DNA from: Erpobdella octoculata
Taxonomy: Eukaryota > Annelida > Clitellata > Hirudinida > Erpobdellidae
Assembly (NCBI GenBank): GCA_963978895.1
Contig: OZ022238.1
Span: forward strand, 21,640,732-21,704,731
Direction: 5' to 3'
Length of the DNA: 64,000 bases
Shown: piece by piece, positions 22,842 through 33,463 of the stretch
Numbering within the stretch: position 1 is the stretch's first letter
How the letters are laid out: each line of letters begins with the position of its first letter
Translations under genes and position numbers: made by a program
The notes under the pieces: generated by a model
What the model saw: only the letters and a program-made list of their open reading frames with translations
The model's database searches: none
Told to the model about the DNA's origin: nothing

Positions 22842-23234
22842 TCAAAAATCTGTCAGAGTCTGGCTACACCCAGCCACAGGGCCAACTCCAGCGGCGCGAC
22901 GCCACAAAACTGGACCACTTCTCTTTTCACTGTCCTCCTCATGACCCACCTGACCTGTGCAGTCTGTACGGCCGTCATCTGTCACATGTTCTGAGACACA
23001 GCTGGTGGACTCCAGTTCAAATTGGGTTTCGCCGCAGCAACCCACATCATTTTCCTCACCAGCAACCGGCTGCTCTGAGACACAGCTGGTGGACTCCAGT
23101 TCAATTTGGGTTTTGCCGCAGCAACCCACAACATTTTCCTCACCAGCATCCCGCTGGTCCAGAACCGTGTCCACCACTGTCTCAGCCGTCTCTGTGACCA
23201 AACTCTCCACAGTCGCACCGTCCAGAGTCCACAC
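22842..23234 (-). pseudogene. Acidic internal open frame with an 84-bp tandem duplication
   Basis: 130 codons on the minus strand, rich in Glu/Val/Cys. Residues carrying VGCCGKTQIELESTSCVSE recur 28 residues later with few changes, corresponding to an 84-bp direct repeat (22991 and 23075). The duplication keeps the frame. I do not recognise the protein. Long open frames on the opposite strand over the same stretch (22542-23472) are probably shadows. Confidence 0.35.
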
Positions 23235-23399
23235 TCAGGCAAACCACTGCCAGAAACACTCCTATTGTCATTTTCTCTGTTGTCGTTTTTTTGACAGCAA
23301 CGCCGGACCGGCTGCTGCTATTTTGTTTTCAGTATTGACATCACCGCCAAGAATCAATTTCTTCATTTCCTGCTGTGTCGCTTGGTTTTCCTTTCTCAT

Positions 23400-23979
23400 C
23401 CTGTTCATGGCTGCTCTATATTCTTCCTGTGCTGTTTTTTTCCTCCCGCGCTGCCCTGCTTTCTTCTATTAACCTGTTCAGAGCCTCCGTCAATTTGTCC
23501 TCTGCATCAAACTCGTACACCTCTGGGTTGTAGTAAGCCTCACACGGTTGTTACAGGTGAGCGCTCCTTAACTCGCTTAGCTCGCGCTAGCTAGTGGCAA
23601 CATTTGCACCTTTTCACCTTGTGCGACTTCTTCTTCTTCGTTGTTCTCGTCGCTCTCGTCGTTCTCGTTGTCCGCGATATTCATTATTTACGCCTCGACT
23701 TCGAACTTTGTTTCCATTTCGTTTCGACATTGTCGGCTCTTGTTGAATTGTTTATTTTAGTTGTTGGTTCAGTGTTAATAAAACTTTAAAAAACGAGTTC
23801 AAAGTCTCCTGATAAAGAAAGCGTGGTCTTGACGACTACAGGGACAAACTCATTGTCCTCCAATGACGTCCGAGGCGGTCCACGAAATCAGACTTTTTTC
23901 CTTTATCATTGAGCTTTCGTTTTTTAAGCTCCCGATTTAAATTATCTCTGGAAAGTTCTTCAAGTAACCGCAAAACCAT
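23400..23979 (-). pseudogene. Gag N-terminus of the minus-strand LTR element (SAP-like)
   Basis: From an ATG at 23979 the frame reads LRLLEELSRDNLNRELKKRK, matching the SAP-like start of the 4.1-kb element (LEELKCSDLKGQL). Further on, YEFDAEDKLTEALNRLIEES and RAAREEKN parallel its FEFEIKTPMELMTLMREES and EENRAAQ. Stops and shifts interrupt it. Confidence 0.6.
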
Positions 23980-23990
23980 TTTATTTTAAA

Positions 23991-24008
23991 TCCCGCTTCT
24001 GATTACCA
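23991..24008 (-). promoter_or_regulatory. Primer-binding site of the minus-strand LTR element
   Basis: On the minus strand TGGTAATCAGAAGCGGGA begins two bases after an ACAACA LTR end, the same arrangement as at 4080. The primer tRNA is not identified. Confidence 0.5.
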
Positions 24009-24115
24009 ATGTTGTAATATCGTCAAATCGTATACCGAGCTCGCTACAATGGTTTTGCAGTTTACTGGATGATAATAAAATGAAGCCTTGATAAATCTAT
24101 TTTATGCCTATTAAC

Positions 24116-25272
24116 CAAGGCGTGGATTCAGCAAAATATTGAGGGGGGCTAACAATTTTTATCTTTAACCCAGAGAAACTTCAAACAAAAATGACCATCC
24201 CAATATACATTTGTATGTTGTATTTTCATGTAAATCATCATATTAGTTAAAAAAACAGTTTAAAAAAGTTAACTTTTATTTAATATTGAGTGCAGACAAA
24301 AAGCGTTAAAATTATGAATGTAACAAAGGGTATCGAAGTTCTTTCATTTTTACAAAATTGTCCACTGAATCATCAAGATCAAATAGACTAAAGGTACTAA
24401 TAAAAGATCGGAAAATAATAGCCGAGATTTTTAACTAATTGGATATTAATCAACAAGTATGATAAATATTGCTTTCATCAACTAATCTAAATACTCAATC
24501 GTGTGTGAGTTAATAAAAATAATTTAAAAGGAATTGGAAAAATCTTGGTGAGAAACCTCAAGCAACCGTGTAGGATAAGAATATGCTAATTGTTCGTCAA
24601 GCTAGGACAAATACACGAGTTTAAATTTCATACGAGTTCGATCGGATGGACCGAAAGCAAGTAATCAATCGATTAAATTTCTATAGCGCTATTTCCTTGG
24701 CGTTCAATAGTGTTCGGACACGAACTTATTAAACAGATAAGTTTTAAGCCCCCGACGGAAAACAGCAAGAGCGAGAGAAGTAAATTTAGTTAGAGAAGTA
24801 GGAAGAGAGTTCCAGAGAAAGGGACCAGAGTAGGAAAAAGAGCGTTTAGGAAAAGAAAGCTTAACAGAAAAAATACGAAAGTGACTAAGAGAGAAAGATC
24901 GAAGACCAGACTTAGGAGAGATTTTTATTAAGTTATGTAGAATGGAGAAGAACAATTTCTAATTTTAACGAGTAGTAAGCAAATTTTAAAAATCACCCTA
25001 TATTTAAGAGGAAGCCAGTGAAGAAGAACGAGAGATGGAGAGAAAATTATGAGAAAAGTAAGAAGTGCGAGAAACTAAGCACTAAAAGATTGAAAAATAT
25101 TAGCAGTAGGTAGATTATAAGTAGATATAATTCAAAAAGTTTATTAAATTAGGTTTTCATCAAATAATCTAAATACTCATTCACGGGTGAGCTAGAAAAA
25201 ATATTTTTTCTATTTGGTGGAAAAATCTTGAGGGGGGCCTCGGCCCCCCTCAGCTCCCCCCAACCCACGCCT
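24116..25272. mobile_element. Non-autonomous DNA transposon (hAT-type) inside the 5' LTR
   Basis: The ends share AGGCGTGG and GAGGGGGGC in inverted orientation. Flanks GCCTATTAA and GCCTACTAA form an 8-9 bp duplication with one mismatch. Removing the element joins LTR sequence that is continuous in the other LTR at 22.02-22.06 kb. Confidence 0.65.
24660..25085 (-). pseudogene. CR1/L2-type RT C-terminal fragment
   Basis: The minus strand reads LPLKYRVIFKICLL, then RSFSYSGPFLWNSLPTSL and FRRGLKTYLFNKF. This is the canonical tail after the reverse transcriptase of CR1/L2/Rex retrotransposons. It is carried within the non-autonomous element, or inserted into it, and lacks the catalytic part. Confidence 0.7.
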
Positions 25273-25339
25273 CTGCCTACTAATTTAATAAAAAAAATAA
25301 TAATAATGTTTTTCTGAGGTGAATAAGCTTTGATATATG

Positions 25340-25348
<9 letters not shown>

Positions 25349-25409
<61 letters not shown>
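25349..25409. repeat. (TA)n microsatellite
   Basis: About 60 bp of TA between the LTR element and the RT pseudogene. Confidence 0.95.
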
Positions 25410-25418
<9 letters not shown>

Positions 25419-25849
25419 TTATTTATAATACTTATATATTATTTGAAAGATAGAAGTCAACTAGTTTCTCTTGGCGACACAAACTCTGCTTTGAAGGGCA
25501 TGTCCATAGAAGTTCCACAAGGTTCAATCCTAGGCCCACTACTTTTCAACATCTTTGTTAATGACATATTTTAAACTTCTAAACTGCTCTCTACAATATT
25601 ATATGCTGATGACACCAATTTGTTTTATTCTAGAAATTTTATAGATGAAGTTACAGCTGTGATGAACATTGAATTAGTGAAATTTTTTCAGTGGTTCTCT
25701 GCCAATCGTCTCAAAATTAACATTAGCAAAACAAACTACATGATATTTGGACCAAAAATTAAATTAAATGTTTTTCCTTTATTTCGTACTAGCGGGGTTA
25801 CCCTGCGTTGCCCGGGATTTTTACAGGTTTTTCTAATGTTTGTCTCTCT

Positions 25850-26245
25850 CGCTCCCGTTTCCTTCTCCACTTTCCCGTTTTCGTCGCGTTCCCGGTCGCT
25901 TTTCCGCTCTCGGTCGTTTTCCAGCTCCCGGTCGCTTTCCCGCTCAGAAGTTTTGTTATCGATTTTCTCTCTTGCTCGCGTTTCCTTCCAAGCTTGTTCT
26001 CACGATTCCAGTCGCTTTCCGCGTTCCCGGTCGCTTTCCGCGTTCCCGGTCGCTTTCCCGTTCCCGGTCGCTTTCCCGTTCCCGGTCGCTTTCCCGTTCC
26101 CGGTCGCTTTCCCGTTCCCGGTCGCTTTCCCGTTCCCGGTCGCTTTCCCGTTCCCGCTCACGCTTGCTCTCCCGTTCCCGGTCATGCTTGCTCTCCCATT
26201 CCCGGTCACGGTTGCTCTTCTGTTCCCGTTCCCGTTCACGCTCAT
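25850..26245. repeat. ~18-bp minisatellite, CTTTCCCGTTCCCGGTCG
   Basis: At least seven consecutive near-identical units at 26020-26160, degenerating on both sides. All frames stay open, which produces spurious FPVPGR- or DRERES-type proteins. Confidence 0.92.
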
Positions 26246-26310
26246 TTTCTCTTTTACATTCTTTCATAACTTCTGTTAGCCTATAAAACGTAAAATAGAT
26301 TTGCTAAGAC

Positions 26311-26604
26311 TATATATATATATATATATGAATGTTTGTAGGTTAGTTTGTCTATTATAGAAACGGGAAAGCAACCCAGAACGGACAGCGAGCGGGAACG
26401 GAAAAGCAAGCGTGAGCGGGAATGGGAGAGCAAACGTGAACGGGACAGCGACCGGGAACGGGAAAACGACCGGGAGCGGGAAAACGACCGAAAACGGAAA
26501 AGCGAACAGGAGTGGGAAAGCAGGTGGGAAAGGAAACGGGAGAGAAAGAGACAAACATTAGAAAAACCTCTAAAAAACCCGGCAACGCCGGGTATCTCCG
26601 CTAG
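26311..26604 (+). mobile_element. Short Helitron in opposite orientation nested in the composite
   Basis: Starts with a TA run and ATGAATGTTTGTAGG. It continues as the forward GAGCGGGAACGGGAAAGC minisatellite and ends CGGCAACGCCGGGTATCTCCG-CTAG|T (CTAG at 26601-26604). The 5' TC is degenerate. Confidence 0.65.
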
Positions 26605-27385
26605 TAAATACATAAACACACACACAGACACACATACATGCACATACACATACATACATACACACATACATACGCCCAAACATATATATATATAGTTCCC
26701 GCTCGCTCACCCGCTCCGCTCCGCTCATTTTGTGACGGATTTCAAAAAAAATTTCTCTATATTTGATTCCTCTTGACTTTCAAGGTTGTGTGAAAATTTC
26801 ATTACTATCGGATGAATGGTGTAGCAATGCATAAAGGACATGAACATATACAAACATTCATTTTTATATATATAGATTAAATATGGTGGAACTTCACTGC
26901 CTAGGGTTGGGTTCACAAAGTTTCTTGGTGTTACCATTACGGAAAGTCTGTCTTAGACAGCTCATATAAATGCTGTTAGAAGAAAAATGAGCAAATCTAT
27001 TGGATTATTATCAAGGTTCAGAAATCGTTTGAATCATAATATTATATGTCATCTTTATTACTCTTTGATCTACCCACATATTACTTATTGTAAATTGATT
27101 TGGTGAAACAGTCCTGTTTCTTTTCGGTAATCCAGAATCGTTTTGTTAGAATGCTCTACGGACTTGGAAGAACGGACAATGTTGATAATTATATCAAAAC
27201 ACAGCACTAAATATATTAACACCAAAACAAATTCATTGCTATAGCATCTTGGTTTTCATCGTGGACTTCTTAATATAAAACCAGGACAGCTAACTCAAAA
27301 CCAAGTGTACGCGCGTGGGCCATGCTGCATCAGCGTTATAACAAGAGTTTCTCCCATTAATTTGTTTTCCTTATTTACGTTCAAT

Positions 27386-28084
27386 TTACAAGCAATTTTT
27401 AATGAAAAAAACCACAACAAATAAACTTTTCAATTTTTTAATTTTTCCTTCACTTGTATTCTTTATATTTTCAAATGTATTTATATAATTTTTGCTTAAA
27501 CAGTTAAAAAGAGATTTAGACATAAAATAGGGTAGTTCATAATTAAAATTACAATAATTTGAAAAAGAAAAAAAAGAATAAACACTGTCAATAAAACATC
27601 TTTCTGAGAATCTCAGAAATAGGTCAAACAGTTCTTTGGACTTTTTCAAGGCATGGAAAACTTTGAAAAAGTGAACTGTAACATTCCAAGCATATTCAGT
27701 AGGTCTGGTGAGGCCTCCTCGATCTACTTGATCCACATAGCTCATTAAGCCTTCTGGCAACTCTTTCTCATTTTTTAAATCTTCAATGAGATAATGTTCA
27801 CATGACTTGCACCTGGTTGTGTTGCAAACTGACTTCACAACTGCACCACATACATATGCCAGAGTTGTATAATCATATTCAATCATTGTACCACTGAATT
27901 CTAATTTATCAGCAATTTCATCTGCCAACAAGTTCAAGATATCTTTCGCATCCTGAGGTGAAACGATAAAATTTTCAATTTCATCGATTGTGAACCCGGA
28001 AAATTTCAGGAGTGATAGGGCTCTAATCTTTCTGTCACTTTCCAATACTTGCCGGCAGGATATATCATAATTCCCTCCTGACAA
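27386..28084 (-). CDS. P-like transposase C-terminal exon
   Basis: Open frame of 232 residues starting inside the GGNYDISCRQVLESDRKIR block. The exon probably begins upstream at the acceptor near 28107, so 28084 is only where an in-frame ATG or alternative start occurs. It contains a cysteine pair region (CNTTRCKSCEHY) and ends in a lysine/aromatic tail. It is uninterrupted, which implies recent activity or selection. Confidence 0.6.
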   Translation of the reverse strand: MSGGNYDISCRQVLESDRKIRALSLLKFSGFTIDEIENFIVSPQDAKDILNLLADEIADKLEFSGTMIEYDYTTLAYVCGAVVKSVCNTTRCKSCEHYLIEDLKNEKELPEGLMSYVDQVDRGGLTRPTEYAWNVTVHFFKVFHALKKSKELFDLFLRFSERCFIDSVYSFFSFSNYCNFNYELPYFMSKSLFNCLSKNYINTFENIKNTSEGKIKKLKSLFVVVFFIKNCL

Positions 28085-28667
28085 CTGTCTAATCCAGCCA
28101 AACCTAAATAGAAAATTTATATTTGTAATTTAAGTTTGTTTCATGAAAAAATAAGTTATAACATATCTTAATTCAATCGAGTCAGACTGAATAATATCCA
28201 GTAGAACATAACTGAAACCCAGTTTTTCAATTAAATATTTGCAGCACTGTATAATTGCAGATGTTGACTGTTTTACAGCACCAAATGTTTCTCGAGTTAG
28301 TCCCATTTTTCCCGAACTCTCCCAATTCTTTAACAAATTCAGGATATCATTAAATTTTATGAGTTTCCAGTCTTTAGTACTTTTTACTGGGTCCATATAA
28401 GAATTTCTTTTATGATAATTTTTTGAAGGATTTTTCACATTGATTATGCTCCATACTTCCAATATTATGGTAATAAAATCAGCAATATCTTTCCAATAAG
28501 AATTATCTTTACAAGAATAATATAACAAAGCATCTCGTGTAGATTCCGAATAAACCGCAGCAGCATGCTTTATGGAAAGACGGTCGATATTGTTGGGCTT
28601 TATGGTTGTTTCAGTCAGTTTAAATCCTTTTCTCAAATTCATCTGTTTCTCCATTTCAAACAGTTCC

Positions 28668-29327
28668 TCAATATGTCTGAAGTTCATTGCCATTTCCAAT
28701 TGGAATGATAAAAGATTTTTTATTTTGAAAATTGTTATATAAATTTTTAAAATTATGGACAGGGTCATAAATTAAAAAGACTGGTTTTTCTGTAACTTCA
28801 TCATTATAATAATCTTGTAAATTTCCTTTGCAAAGAAAGTCTTTAAAAAATTTTCTATTGGTGGAAGCATTATCGACAGAGATTGCTACTAAATTGAAAC
28901 CCGTAGAATGCAGTAAATCATTAACTTCTTTGAAACAGAGATACTGTTTATTTGCCGTCAAGTGAGACATGGGATAAATTGCCACTAAGTCTTTATATTT
29001 TCCTATAAATGACTTTATCATAAAGCATAGCATGGTGCTCGCTACATTTCCTTTGGCAGAAAGTCCAGTAAGCTCCCCAGCACAATATTCAATCTTTTTA
29101 GCAACATACATTTTATCTATAATAAGAATAATATTCCTTTCAAATTCATTCAATTGTGAAAACCGCATCTTTAAATAATTTTCATTGCTTAATCCTTTGT
29201 TTCTGTTTAAGCATCTGGTTACTTTTTTCAGTGTAGATATTGAAGGCAGCGTAAATAAAAATTCATTTCGCAAAAATGTGTATGTTGCTCTACTATGTGA
29301 ATAAATCAAAAAGCTGGTCACCATCAA
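28668..29327 (-). CDS. P-like transposase catalytic core exon
   Basis: Uninterrupted frame of ~220 residues. It holds the RNase H-like start with acidic residues in IILIIDKMYVAKK and SVDNASTNR, then DPVHNFKNL, matching catalytic-core motifs of P-family transposases. It ends beyond the family match at GNGNELQTY, where the next exon frame (EMAMNFRHIEELFEMEK, ~28690) overlaps. A splice or a one-base shift must join the two. Confidence 0.65.
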   Translation of the reverse strand: MMVTSFLIYSHSRATYTFLRNEFLFTLPSISTLKKVTRCLNRNKGLSNENYLKMRFSQLNEFERNIILIIDKMYVAKKIEYCAGELTGLSAKGNVASTMLCFMIKSFIGKYKDLVAIYPMSHLTANKQYLCFKEVNDLLHSTGFNLVAISVDNASTNRKFFKDFLCKGNLQDYYNDEVTEKPVFLIYDPVHNFKNLYNNFQNKKSFIIPIGNGNELQTY

Positions 29328-30127
29328 GTTTGGGGAGTAATGATGACCATGTTTCTATATTTTCATCAATGACAATTGCTCGTTAATAAAATTAAGTTTT
29401 TTCTTATCTAAGTCATTTTCAGAATCAAGCAGCTCTTTTAAATTTAAAATGACATGATCTAATGTGAGTTCGGCAACAGACGCTGTATCACTCAATCAAA
29501 AATTCACTCTTGACATCAAATTAATAATTTCTGTCACTTCCTTAACACGATCCTTAACAATGTCTTCGTAGACGACAGAACTTTTCCTTTAATAGACACT
29601 TCTAGTGACTTATCATTACTTAGTTTGATGCATCCTTTTATAGACGGGCAAGATTTATTTGCATCTATGCTTAGTATTAAAAGAATATCTTCTACTAAAG
29701 TAATACAAAAACCACTGGGTAAGTTTTCTTGCTCCAATTTGATCTTAATTTCATGAGTAGTAGCTTTTTCAATGTTTTCGTCTTTCTTCATATTTTTAAA
29801 CATATCATATCGACTATTCACTGAACAATGTCGTTGTTCGGATGTCGACTTTGTTGTGCGACATAATTTAGAAGAGCTTGTTAAATATTTCGGTGCATTA
29901 GGAAAAACTGAAGGTACAGAATCAGGCTTTAAACGCTTTACATTTTTTTCAATTCCTTAGTTCTTACACTTGCTGACCCGTCTTTTGTTTGTGTCAGTGG
30001 AACTATAGATAAAATCCTCCTCTGTGAAATGAAGTAAACAAATCTTTGAATATTTTGTTGGCACAAAATTTTCACGCGGATTTGCTTTAATCCATTTATC
30101 ACATAACTCTTTATTTTCAATCGGATA

Positions 30128-32638
30128 GGGTGCGTTGTTAAGTTGATCGGATATGCTAATCGGATATATCCGATGAGCGAAAAAACGATGTTAATTATAT
30201 CCGGGGTTGAAGTGTCGCGCGATGTTAATTACATCCCTTAGTCATCGGATATGGATTCTATGAATCCTGCTCGAGGGCGGATTGATTGATAAATAGTAAG
30301 ATGGCCACCTCCATACCACTGCAGACGAGACTTTCTTAGTTCGAAAGGATGGTTTTAATTTGAATTTAAAACTTAGATTTTCTAATATTGTGGAAGCGGA
30401 GAGGTTTATTGCTGAAAGTTAGTATTTTGATTTTATTTTAGTAAAACGTCGTGATATGGTTTACCTAGGTGACCTAGGTTGTTAGGCCTTTGTCTGAGAT
30501 AGTTTAAAATTTCGTTGCTTAGTTTTTTCACAAAGCAATCAATAAAGTGTAGTGTTTTAGCTTTAAAGTCAAGTTTTATTTGGCTTTTTATGGGCTCAAA
30601 AAATTGCTCATTTCAAAGGTTCACCTTTACATTGATGCTTCTAAAATTAACATAAGATGTTTATCTTCCTTCACAATGGTTGAACCAACCTTGATAATTT
30701 TTTAATCTTATCAAAATAAACTGTGCTTACCACTCATATGTTCTAATAATTGGCTGTATAATAAATTTCAACCACCACCCATCCTTTATTTTCAATCTTG
30801 TGATTTATTTTTATTGTTTAATAGTTTATAAGCTAATCATGTCATGAATCAATACTAAACCTGTTTAATTGTGAATCCTCATATTTTAATTGAAATGATT
30901 TTTTGTTTCAAGATTCGTATGATCATGGTAAGGTCTAGAGTCTAGAGTAGTCTAGACTGACTCTAAACAGAATTTGTATGTGATGATGTTGTACTTGAAC
31001 ACTTTATTTAATGGTCCCCTGTAATCATGGAGGCATCCTCCCACAAAATGAATTGTACAGTTTATTGAGAGTCACATATGTCTGCATTACTACTGGACAA
31101 AACTGATGTTTTGAGTTGCAGCAAATTATATTTAATGTATGTATCAATTTAATGTATCAATTAAATAGCAGATAATGTTTATTCATCTGAAGTTATGCAA
31201 GAAGGCAGTCCAATGAGTTGGTGAGGGGATTATATGGGATTGAACCCTGAATGACTATTGGCTTAATCATTATGTTCTGTATAATAAAGTAGAAAGTTTT
31301 GCAACTTTAATAGACAGAGATGGCTTAGGCTGGATGACTATGGACCTTAAAATCATCTTTTAGCTATTAACTATTTGTAGCACTAAGTTTTGTTTTGCAG
31401 CTGTGATAGACAAAAGTGGGAGCATGATCAGCATTGTCGGCCCTCCATCACAAACTGTTTGGCTCCTAGCAGTTGGTATGATATTGCAACAAATTTTTTA
31501 AAAATTGTTATAGATTTAAAGGTAGTTTTCCTGTTTTCTTAGACTTGGTTCCTGAGACAATTCAAGAACTCAACAGGAAAAACAAGAGAAGGATGAAAAA
31601 TTCTTTGGACTTATAGACGTTAACAAAGAAATTTAAAATTGATGGAAAAAATTTATTTAAATCAAAATAAACAAATTTAATTAAAAAGTTGTTGTGTTAT
31701 TAATTCCTTTTTTCGAGTTAGCTTTCAAATCTTTTTCCAGAGGGGTAAATGAGTGATCATCATTGGTGTTGCTCTCCTTGAAATCAACTAAATCATCAGT
31801 CCAGGCAAAGGTTGTGTAAGCAACAAGCTGTCAAGACCATTGTGGAAGCAGTTCTTGGGCAGGCAACATCTAGGTACTTCAACCTTCTAAACCTCCCTTA
31901 AGAAAAAAATAGTATTAGTCTACAAGTTTTAAAAATAAAGGATTTTCAACTATTGTAAATTACCTCTAAATCACACATAAGAAGAAATCTTCTGTGGCCT
32001 TGTTGCTCTGTAACTTTATCACCTAAAAAATAATTGCACTGAAAGTACACAAAAGCTTTTATAACAATGATAATTAAATCTAGTATTTCTTGGAGGGCTG
32101 AATTCCAATTTTTGTAATTGATCATACACACATACAAATCAAATTTTAAAGGAGACATTAATCTTAGATTGGTCTTTCACAGCTGCAAAATAAAACTTAG
32201 TGTTACAAATATATTTGTATAAGATGATTTTAAAGTCCATAGTCATCAATCTAACATTAATCTAGATTAATCTAACATTTTAATACTTCAAGATTATTCT
32301 GTACTGTATATCTCTGTACTTCTGTACACTGCAGAGCTGTATTATTAACTCGAATTCAGCACCAATAAACTAATAAGGCGTCTCAAATAAAAATTAAGCT
32401 ATATCCTAGCTAACCTTTGTCATCTTACGACTCAGAGTCATAAAAAAAGTGTTTTATACATTCAGTAGCAATTATTAAATTGAAATTCGAAAGATCGGCA
32501 AAAAATTTTTATTGGATCCATTTTGTTTACATCCGCCTGACTCATTAGCCGTTGTTAAATACAAAGCACATCCAATCAATCCTTGCATCCATCCCATAAA
32601 TCTCGGATGCAGCGCTGGATATATTTAACATCGCACCC
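30128..32638. mobile_element. PIF/Harbinger-like transposon, copy 1 (2.5 kb)
   Basis: Ends GGGTGCGTTGTTAA and the inverse of GGGTGCGATGTTAA, with subterminal CATCCGGGGTTGAAG and CGGATGCAGCGCTGG blocks near the ends. On the minus strand around 31.9-31.8 kb, LDVACPRTASTMVLTACCLH followed by N resembles the C-terminal LHN motif of DDE_4 (Harbinger) transposases. No full transposase frame is present. It inserted into the THAP domain of the P-like transposase. Confidence 0.6.
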
Positions 32639-32795
32639 AAATTGATGCATTTTTTTATTTGTCAACATATCTGCATAATGAAATGAAATGTCAACAGGGA
32701 GACTACTAATAAGCAATGCTTGTAGTGTAGCCACCCTTTACAAAAAGAAACAAAAATCACACACACACAAAAATCAAACATAAACACAATGCTCA
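32639..32795. other. Short non-coding spacer
   Basis: AT-rich sequence with a CA-rich run near 32760; nothing supported. Confidence 0.5.
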
Positions 32796-32867
32796 GTTTT
32801 TCAAAGATTCGGAAAAATGGCCGGTTTTCGGCCGGGGCCGGAGCCTGGGCCGGTTTTCGGTGCAACC

Positions 32868-32870
<3 letters not shown>
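32796..32870. mobile_element. Right end of a hAT-type element (CCGG-rich)
   Basis: GGCCGG-rich sequence ending in GGTGCAACCCTA, the inverse of the TAGGGTTGCACC terminus of the next element. The remainder was not found. Confidence 0.6.

Positions 32871-32942
<72 letters not shown>
32871..32942. repeat. (TA)n microsatellite between two hAT ends
   Basis: About 70 bp of TA, with a hAT terminus on each side pointing outward. Confidence 0.95.
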
Positions 32943-32945
<3 letters not shown>

Positions 32946-33463
32946 GGTTGCACCGGACTTGGGTTTTTCAAATCCGGCCGGGGCCGGTTCTGGCTGGATT
33001 CATAATTCAAAATCCGGCCGGAGCCGGAGCCGGAGCCGGGGCCGGTCTTGTCATTTTTTATTATTCATTATTCATCTTTTTGTTCAATTGCATGTTATGA
33101 TTAAAAACCAACGTAGTAACCAACAGACAATATTAGCTTTATTTCAAATAAACCATAAACAAAAAATAGTAGACAGTATTCGAGGAGGTGGCAGTGGCAA
33201 CTTCAACAGCAGCCGCCATCGAAGTCTCTAGACTGTTCATCTCACTGTACAGGATTGGATGCGTAGATCTTAGATGAGTAAGCAGAGAAGACGTCGAAAA
33301 ACTTTTGGGAGTATTAGTCTTGCCGCGTAACAACTCCGTGTAGCAGTGTTTACAAATACTGAAATAAATAAATAAATTTGTTAAATCCGGCTCCAAAACC
33401 GGCCATCAAAACCGGCCGGAGCCGGATTTGACCGGATTCGAAAAAATGGTTTTCGGTGCAACC

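Larger units (their letters stand above)
22018..25332 (-). mobile_element. Non-autonomous relative of the gypsy element (minus strand)
   Basis: LTR fragments share AATAAGCTT and CCTCAG with each other, and resemble the 3.87-kb LTR in the start (TAGTGTTATTTCTACG versus TAGTTTTATATCTATGG) and in the CTCAGAA block. A primer site lies one base inside the 5' LTR. A SAP-like gag start follows it. The end of an integrase-like frame (VRDKQD, then a stop) precedes a polypurine tract, as in the full element. Only ~1.9 kb of internal sequence remains and no RT is recognisable. The 5' LTR is split by a 1.16-kb MITE. Confidence 0.65.
25789..26876 (-). mobile_element. Composite non-autonomous Helitron, precise A|T insertion
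   Basis: The minus-strand 5' terminus TCTATATATATAAAAATGAA is at 26876, and the 3' terminus with hairpin CCCGGGCAACGC...GGGG and CTAG is at 25789. Host A25788 and T26877 flank it without duplication, as Helitrons do. The interior is a (CGGGAACGGGAAAGCGAC)-type minisatellite. Confidence 0.82.
25425..27330 (+). pseudogene. CR1/L2-type reverse transcriptase, split by a Helitron
   Basis: The left part (25425-25788) reads VPQGSILGPLLFNIFVNDI, LYADDTNLF (catalytic YADD) and WFSANRLKINISKTNYMIFG. After the Helitron (25789-26876) it resumes in the same frame with FTKFLGVTITESLS, then SIGLLSRFRNRLNHNIICHL and YYSLIYPHITYCKLIW. Deleting the Helitron restores one open frame across the junction. A TAA follows NDIF and another stop follows ESLS, so the RT was already, or is now, dead. 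The 5' part and endonuclease are missing. Confidence 0.85.
27386..30127 (-). pseudogene. P-element/THAP9-like transposase, multi-exon, N-terminus cut off
   Basis: Reading leftward, a THAP domain C-terminal half (WIKANPRENFVPTKYSKICL, LHFTEEDF and RLKPDSVPSVFP, 30.1-29.9 kb) is followed by a linker. The P-transposase core comes next: SPNLMVTSFLIYSHSRATY, LPSISTLKKVT, DKMYVAKKIEYCAGELTGLS, SVDNASTNRKFFKDFL and YDPVHNFKNLYNNF (29.33-28.68 kb). A helical region and the C-terminal block FGWIRQLSGGNYDISCR (28.1 kb) and SDRKIRALSLLKFSGF follow. These belong to the transposase family of P elements and vertebrate THAP9, which binds DNA through the THAP zinc finger. Frames change between blocks at plausible intron positions (for example an acceptor TTCTATTTAG near 28107), and a few stops occur. 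The first THAP cysteines are missing because a Harbinger-like element begins at 30128. I could not fix exon borders, so intact splicing cannot be excluded for the core. Confidence 0.8.

Noticed and set aside
22542..23472. Overlapping plus-strand frames of 147-171 codons
   Set aside because: The LTR element here is oriented on the minus strand; the plus frames are rich in His/Pro/Ser as expected for antisense of acidic sequence and show no domain.
25808..26286. Open frames with FPVPGR, RSRSLS or DRERES repeats on both strands
   Set aside because: All six frames of the 18-bp CCCGTTCCCGGTCG minisatellite stay open; this is repeat structure, not a gene.
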